This document shows, in pieces, positions 4,775 through 5,591 of a stretch of 5,591 nucleotides of DNA. The position numbers and the translations under genes are program-made. Where the stretch lies: positions 1-5,591 of the forward strand of contig WAJX01000020.1 in assembly GCA_015523665.1 (NCBI GenBank), given 5' to 3'. The first letter of the stretch is position 1, and each line of letters starts with the position of its first letter. Under the pieces are notes generated by a model. It made no database searches, had not been told where the DNA came from, and worked only from the letters and a program-made list of their open reading frames with translations. The stretch is from Ferroglobus sp. GTDB taxonomy: Archaea > Halobacteriota > Archaeoglobi > Archaeoglobales > Archaeoglobaceae.

Positions 4775-5338
4775 ATGTATGTGAGATTAAAGATTAAAGA
4801 TACTGTCAGGATCCCACCTAATAGGCTTTCGGAGGATATAAGTTCTGTAATTAAAGACCTACTTTGGGAACAATTCGAAGGGAAACTTGATAAAGAATAT
4901 GGAATGATAATAGGAATTGAAAGTATTGAGGAGATAGGAGAGGGTAGGATAATAGAAGGAGATGGAGCAGTTTATTTTGATGTAGTCTTTAATGCTCTCG
5001 CTTTCAAACCTATGATGCAAGAGGTTGTTGAGGGAGAGGTGGTTGAGATTGTTGAATTTGGAGCTTTTGTATCTATAGGCCCCATGGACGCTCTCTTGCA
5101 TATGAGTCAAGTTATGGATGACTACTTGGTTTATGATGAAAAAAATAAGAGGTTAATCGGGAGAGAGAGTAAAAAGAGCCTTCAAGAAGGGGATGCTGTA
5201 AGAGTTAGGATAGTTGCATTGAGTTTAAAAGAAAGAGAACCAGAAAAGAGTAAAATAGGTTTAACAATGAGGCAACCTTGGTTGGGAGCTTTAAGTTGGA
5301 TAGAAGAAGAGTTAAAGAAATTAGGTGTGGAAAAATGA
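4775..5338 (+). CDS. rpoE1: DNA-directed RNA polymerase subunit Rpo7 (RpoE1, E')
   Basis: This 187-residue protein is the archaeal counterpart of eukaryotic Rpb7. With Rpo4 (RpoF) it forms the stalk of RNA polymerase, which helps open-complex formation, binds emerging RNA and aids termination. The N-terminal tip domain (1-78) begins MYVRLKIKDTVRIPP and includes YGMIIGIESIEEIGEG (42-57). The C-terminal S1-type RNA-binding domain (about 80-170) shows VVEGEVVEIVEFGAFV (84-99), GPMDALLHMSQ (102-112) and the closing KIGLTMRQPWLG segment. Length and domains are complete. Its final codons overlap the start of spt4 by four bases (ATGA), typical of tight coupling. It probably has its own promoter at 4717. 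Confidence 0.97.
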   Translation: MYVRLKIKDTVRIPPNRLSEDISSVIKDLLWEQFEGKLDKEYGMIIGIESIEEIGEGRIIEGDGAVYFDVVFNALAFKPMMQEVVEGEVVEIVEFGAFVSIGPMDALLHMSQVMDDYLVYDEKNKRLIGRESKKSLQEGDAVRVRIVALSLKEREPEKSKIGLTMRQPWLGALSWIEEELKKLGVEK

Positions 5339-5520
5339 CTGAGTTAGCTTGTAAGAAATGTAAATATATAGGATCATCTGGAGTTTGTAAAGTTTGTGGC
5401 AGTACCGATTTCTCAAAAACATGGTATGGATACGTTATTATCATAGATCCAGAAAAGAGTGAAATTGCAAAAAAAATGGGAATAAAATATGCTGGGAGAT
5501 ACGCTTTGATAGTAAGTTAG
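5335..5520 (+). CDS. spt4: Transcription elongation factor Spt4 (RpoE2, E'')
   Basis: This 61-residue zinc protein forms a heterodimer with Spt5 (archaeal NusG homologue) and clamps RNA polymerase for processive elongation. Four cysteines (6, 9, 18, 21) in two CxxC pairs bind zinc. The body has GSTDFSKTWYGYVIIIDP (22-39) and the C-terminal KYAGRYALIV block that ends archaeal Spt4 proteins. The start is ATG 5335, which overlaps the rpoE1 stop; an upstream GTG (5278) would add 19 residues that lie wholly within rpoE1 and are not part of the family. AGGTGTGG (5323-5330) can serve as its binding site. The rpoE1-spt4 pairing is widely conserved in archaea. Confidence 0.95.
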   Translation: MTELACKKCKYIGSSGVCKVCGSTDFSKTWYGYVIIIDPEKSEIAKKMGIKYAGRYALIVS

Positions 5521-5531
5521 GGTTGGATGTG

Positions 5532-5591
5532 ATGTTAAGATTGCCTGAAAGACTCAGAAAAGATCTTTCGAAGTCTTACGGAAAGCTTTAT
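5532..5591 (+). CDS. Probable GTP-dependent dephospho-CoA kinase (DUF359), N-terminus only
   Basis: Twenty codons are visible before the window ends, reading MLRLPERLRKDLSKSYGKLY. The pattern L-P-x-x-L-R-x-x-L-x-x-x-x-G-x-L-Y resembles the N-terminus of the archaeal DUF359 family. That family phosphorylates dephospho-CoA using GTP in the last step of coenzyme A synthesis. As I recall, a DUF359 gene commonly follows spt4 and precedes rps24e in Euryarchaeota, which supports the call. It starts 11 bases after spt4, with GGTTGGATGTG (5521-5531) upstream. An in-frame GTG (5529) is an alternative start adding one residue. The identification rests on short sequence plus context. Confidence 0.7.
   Translation, partial: MLRLPERLRKDLSKSYGKLY

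Noticed and set aside
4859..5110. 83-codon - strand open frame within rpoE1
   Set aside because: It is a shadow of rpoE1, with no start signal and no family likeness.
5278..5334. N-terminal 19-residue extension of Spt4 from GTG 5278
   Set aside because: It lies entirely within rpoE1 coding sequence in another frame. ATG 5335 gives the normal Spt4 length, with CxxC at residues 6-9.
1..5591. A new defence or mobile system
   Set aside because: Every complete gene belongs to a well-known housekeeping family. I see no transposase, integrase, nuclease-helicase pair, toxin-antitoxin pair or repeat array.

Overview
The window is chromosomal DNA from a methanogenic archaeon, most likely in the order Methanococcales (Methanocaldococcus, Methanotorris or Methanothermococcus type). 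The archaeal-only genes (S17e, Rpo7/RpoE1, Spt4), the low G+C with A/T-rich spacers, and ribosome binding sites of the form GGTGA(T) that match the methanogen 16S rRNA 3' end (AUCACCUCC) support this. The genus is an inference. All coding genes are familiar housekeeping families. I see no mobile element, CRISPR array, defence locus or plainly new multigene system.

Layout. Bases 1-254 hold no firm gene. They contain a possible C-terminal scrap of a membrane protein, a strong inverted repeat with 13-bp perfect arms, and a likely promoter. Then, on the + strand, come rps17e (255-452) overlapping dapA (445-1311), a 75-bp spacer, and dapB (1387-2169), fumA (2181-2999) and fumB (3006-3695), packed 11 and 6 bp apart. 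On the - strand nth (3728-4420) converges on fumB across a 32-bp gap. A 354-bp spacer (4421-4774) follows, including an almost pure A/T tract, between nth and the divergent transcription cluster rpoE1 (4775-5338), spt4 (5335-5520) and the start of a probable GTP-dependent dephospho-CoA kinase gene (5532 to the window end).

How the genes fit together. DapA and DapB catalyse consecutive steps from aspartate semialdehyde toward diaminopimelate and lysine. FumA and FumB form the two-subunit iron-sulfur fumarase of the incomplete reductive TCA route. Both pathways draw on oxaloacetate (via aspartate or malate), so the arrangement has metabolic logic, although a shared transcript is unproven. Nth repairs oxidised pyrimidines. 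Rpo7 and Spt4 belong to RNA polymerase and its elongation machinery.

The points most worth a second look are non-coding or sub-gene. FumB carries an Asn/Lys-rich N-terminal extension that contains a 21-bp-period duplication. A 39-bp dyad sits just upstream of the rpoE1 TATA box. The inverted repeat lies ahead of rps17e. The fumB and nth genes appear to carry reciprocal U-rich terminator tracts within each other's 3' ends, with a small tRNA T-arm-like sequence between the genes.
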